Below, one piece after another: positions 62,376-64,000 of a stretch of DNA of 64,000 nucleotides. The notes beneath the pieces were generated by a model that was not told the origin of the DNA, made no database searches, and saw only the letters and a list, made by a program, of their open reading frames with translations. Source of the DNA: Acidaminobacter hydrogenoformans DSM 2784 (GTDB lineage Bacteria; Bacillota; Clostridia; Peptostreptococcales; Acidaminobacteraceae); contig NZ_FMWL01000004.1 in NCBI RefSeq assembly GCF_900103005.1, forward strand, positions 154,936 through 218,935, given 5' to 3'. The number at the start of each line of letters is the position of its first letter. Position 1 is the stretch's first letter. The position numbers were made by a program, and so were the translations under genes.

Positions 62376-63746
62376 ATGAAGTTTGATGTGCTAGTTGCAG
62401 AAATAGGAAGTACAACTACAGTAGTTAATGCATTTACAAATTTAAGTATAGATCCGACTTTTGTTGGACAAGGACAAGCGCCAACAACCGTGCTTGATGG
62501 TGATGTCAACATTGGCCTCAGCAATGCGATTGACGATCTTCGTTCGAATCTTGGCGTTGATTCAATTGATTACAATGAACTGCTTGCCACAAGCTCGGCA
62601 GCAGGTGGATTAAAGATGACAGTGCATGGACTTGTTTATGACATGACGGCTAAAGCTGCCAGGGAAGCCGCATTAGGAGCGGGTGCTAATATTCACCTTG
62701 TTACAGCTGGTAGACTTCGACGAAGCGATCTAAAACATATAGAGAACATAATGCCGAATATTATTTTAGTAGCAGGTGGAGTTGATTATGGTGAAAGAGA
62801 CACTGCAATGCACAATGCAGAAATGATTGCAGGTCTGGAAACAAAAGTTCCCGTCATTTATGCCGGTAACGTACAAAACCATGATGATGTCCAAGAAGTT
62901 TTTGAGGAAAACGAAAAGTCAAGTCTATTATATCTTGTTGATAACGTGTATCCTAAGATAGATGTGTTGAATGTCGAACCAACCAGGAAAGTCATTCAGG
63001 ATGTGTTCGAAGAACACATAATTCATGCACCTGGAATGAGCCATGTAAGGGATTTGGTTAATGGACCAATTATCCCAACACCAGGTGCTGTAATGGAAGC
63101 AGCAAAGTTACTCAAAGAAGAGCTTGGTGATCTCATTGTATTTGATGTTGGTGGTGCTACTACAGATCTCCATTCAGTAACAGATGGCAGTGAAGAAATC
63201 AACCGAATTCTCATCAACCCTGAACCTACTGCAAAAAGAACAGTTGAAGGAGATCTGGGTGTTTATGTCAATATGCTGAATATTGTAGAGCAAATTGGCA
63301 GGGATAAACTAATACAGGATCTTCAAATTGATGCTGAAACACTTGAAAAATTAATTGAAACTCATCCGCCAATACCAAAAACAGCTCTTCAGATCAAATT
63401 TGTTGAACGTTTGACATTAGAAGCAGTTGTTCAGTCGGCGCATCGCCATGCAGGTGCTTTTAGGGATCTATTTGGAGGATCAGGAAAAACTCGCATGGCA
63501 GAAGGAAAGGACCTTACAAGCATCCAATATATTATTGGAACGGGTGGTGCCTTAACGCGTCTTCCTAATCGAGTGGAGATCATGCAGGAAGTTGCTAAAA
63601 GTAATAAAGGAAATAAACTATTGCCAACACCTGAGGCAAAAATTCTGGTAGATAATGATTATATTATGGCATCACTTGGTGTTTTATCAAAAGAATATCC
63701 AGAAGCAGCACTAAAGCTTTTAAAGAAAAGTATGAAATTGATATAA
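62376..63746 (+). CDS. MutL/GlmL-family ATPase-like protein, probable aminomutase reactivator
   Basis: 456 residues. The actin-like ATPase motifs are VAEIGSTTTVVNAF at residues 6-19 and VFDVGGATTDLHSV near 254-267. Proteins of this family are encoded next to B12-dependent glutamate or ornithine mutases and are thought to exchange damaged cobalamin, as shown for other mutase reactivases. It follows oraE with its own promoter region. Its codons are clearly more AT-rich than those of oraE, and it is framed by inverted motif copies on both sides, hinting at a separate origin. Further ora-cluster genes may lie beyond the window. Confidence 0.88.
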   Translation: MKFDVLVAEIGSTTTVVNAFTNLSIDPTFVGQGQAPTTVLDGDVNIGLSNAIDDLRSNLGVDSIDYNELLATSSAAGGLKMTVHGLVYDMTAKAAREAALGAGANIHLVTAGRLRRSDLKHIENIMPNIILVAGGVDYGERDTAMHNAEMIAGLETKVPVIYAGNVQNHDDVQEVFEENEKSSLLYLVDNVYPKIDVLNVEPTRKVIQDVFEEHIIHAPGMSHVRDLVNGPIIPTPGAVMEAAKLLKEELGDLIVFDVGGATTDLHSVTDGSEEINRILINPEPTAKRTVEGDLGVYVNMLNIVEQIGRDKLIQDLQIDAETLEKLIETHPPIPKTALQIKFVERLTLEAVVQSAHRHAGAFRDLFGGSGKTRMAEGKDLTSIQYIIGTGGALTRLPNRVEIMQEVAKSNKGNKLLPTPEAKILVDNDYIMASLGVLSKEYPEAALKLLKKSMKLI

Positions 63747-63774
63747 CATCAGATTTTAGATGTATTTTGATTTC

Positions 63775-64000
63775 CTTCAAGGTCTGACCCACGTGTTAAA
63801 TAGGATTCGCGACAAATCCAGCCATCATCACATTACGTCGTGGGTATAGGGTCAGACTTTGATTGAAATATATAGATTTCTATCAAGGTCTGACCCCCTG
63901 TAAAAGGATTCGCGACAAATCCAGCCATCATCACACTACGTTGCGGATAAAGGGTCAGACTTTGATTGAAATAATTTGATTTCTTTCGAGGTCTGACCCC
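63775..64000. repeat. tandem array of about 103-bp units with terminator-like hairpins
   Basis: Two near-identical units begin AGGATTCGCGACAAATCC at 63802 and 63905. Each ends in a hairpin: GGGTCAGACTTTGAT pairs with ATCAAGGTCTGACCC in the first (63849-63897), and a diverged copy lies at 63952-64000. A partial unit end is at 63775-63790. The array runs off the window edge. Confidence 0.9.

Noticed and set aside
63802..64000. Right-end repeats as a CRISPR array
   Set aside because: The unit is about 103 bp and nearly identical throughout, with no repeat-spacer pattern.

Overview
This window looks like the chromosome of an anaerobic, amino-acid-fermenting Clostridia-type Firmicute. The evidence is a complete Stickland-type ornithine pathway (ord, ortA, ortB, oraS, oraE and a MutL/GlmL-like gene), a SCIFF peptide with its radical SAM maturase beside yajC/secDF, a T-box leader on aspS, a YcbA/YcbB-type two-component pair, NhaC, a YjjI-type glycyl radical enzyme, and strong Shine-Dalgarno sites with frequent GTG/TTG starts. 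An Acidaminobacter- or Fusibacter-like genus is only a guess. I saw no rRNA, tRNA, transposase, phage gene or CRISPR array.

Layout. 0-9 kb: CoA-transferase tail, MATE exporter, a small membrane/TPR/cyclase operon, a leftward copper operon (HTH regulator, CopA, CopZ), an ArsR-like regulator with a second cyclase-family gene, and a Fur/PerR regulator. 9-13.4 kb: a GGDEF/HD-GYP protein overlapping an orphan PduT-like microcompartment shell gene, then a CobW-type GTPase and a PduO-type cobalamin adenosyltransferase. 13.4-16 kb: a very acidic repeat protein. 16-20 kb: a heterodimeric ABC exporter behind a promoter, a 26-codon leader ORF and two terminator hairpins. 20-24.5 kb: xpt, a two-component system and nhaC. 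24.8-30.1 kb: YjjI-type glycyl radical enzyme and its activase, separated by an ECF sigma/anti-sigma pair. 30-47.5 kb: housekeeping block ruvAB, a SpoIID-like gene, queA, tgt, yajC, scfA, scfB, gamma carbonic anhydrase, secD, secF, lapA, recJ, apt, relA, dtd. 47.8-54.2 kb: metallo-hydrolase, hemZ, T-box, aspS, an rseC-like gene with an in-frame TGA, glyA. 54.3-63.7 kb: a RocR-like sigma54 activator and the ornithine degradation cluster.

How the parts fit. The activator gene at 54330 is followed by a twin GCAAAATATTTTGC palindrome (likely enhancer) and, about 340 bp further on, by a textbook -24/-12 sigma54 promoter in front of ord, so ornithine degradation is probably switched on by this activator. 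OraE needs adenosylcobalamin, which the adenosyltransferase at 12.8 kb could supply. 

Most notable. (1) The rseC-like gene at 52520 has TGA exactly where a first conserved cysteine is expected, with a 6-bp stem and AGUUG loop 20-24 nt downstream: a candidate selenoprotein. (2) At least 26 exact copies of GGTCAGACC or its complement lie in 26.5-64 kb and none was seen in 1-26.5 kb; many are inside essential genes in different reading frames, some as tandem in-frame units, others as inverted pairs. (3) A second motif, GACCATCGGC, forms long hairpins between genes. (4) The ABC exporter leader looks like ribosome-mediated attenuation.
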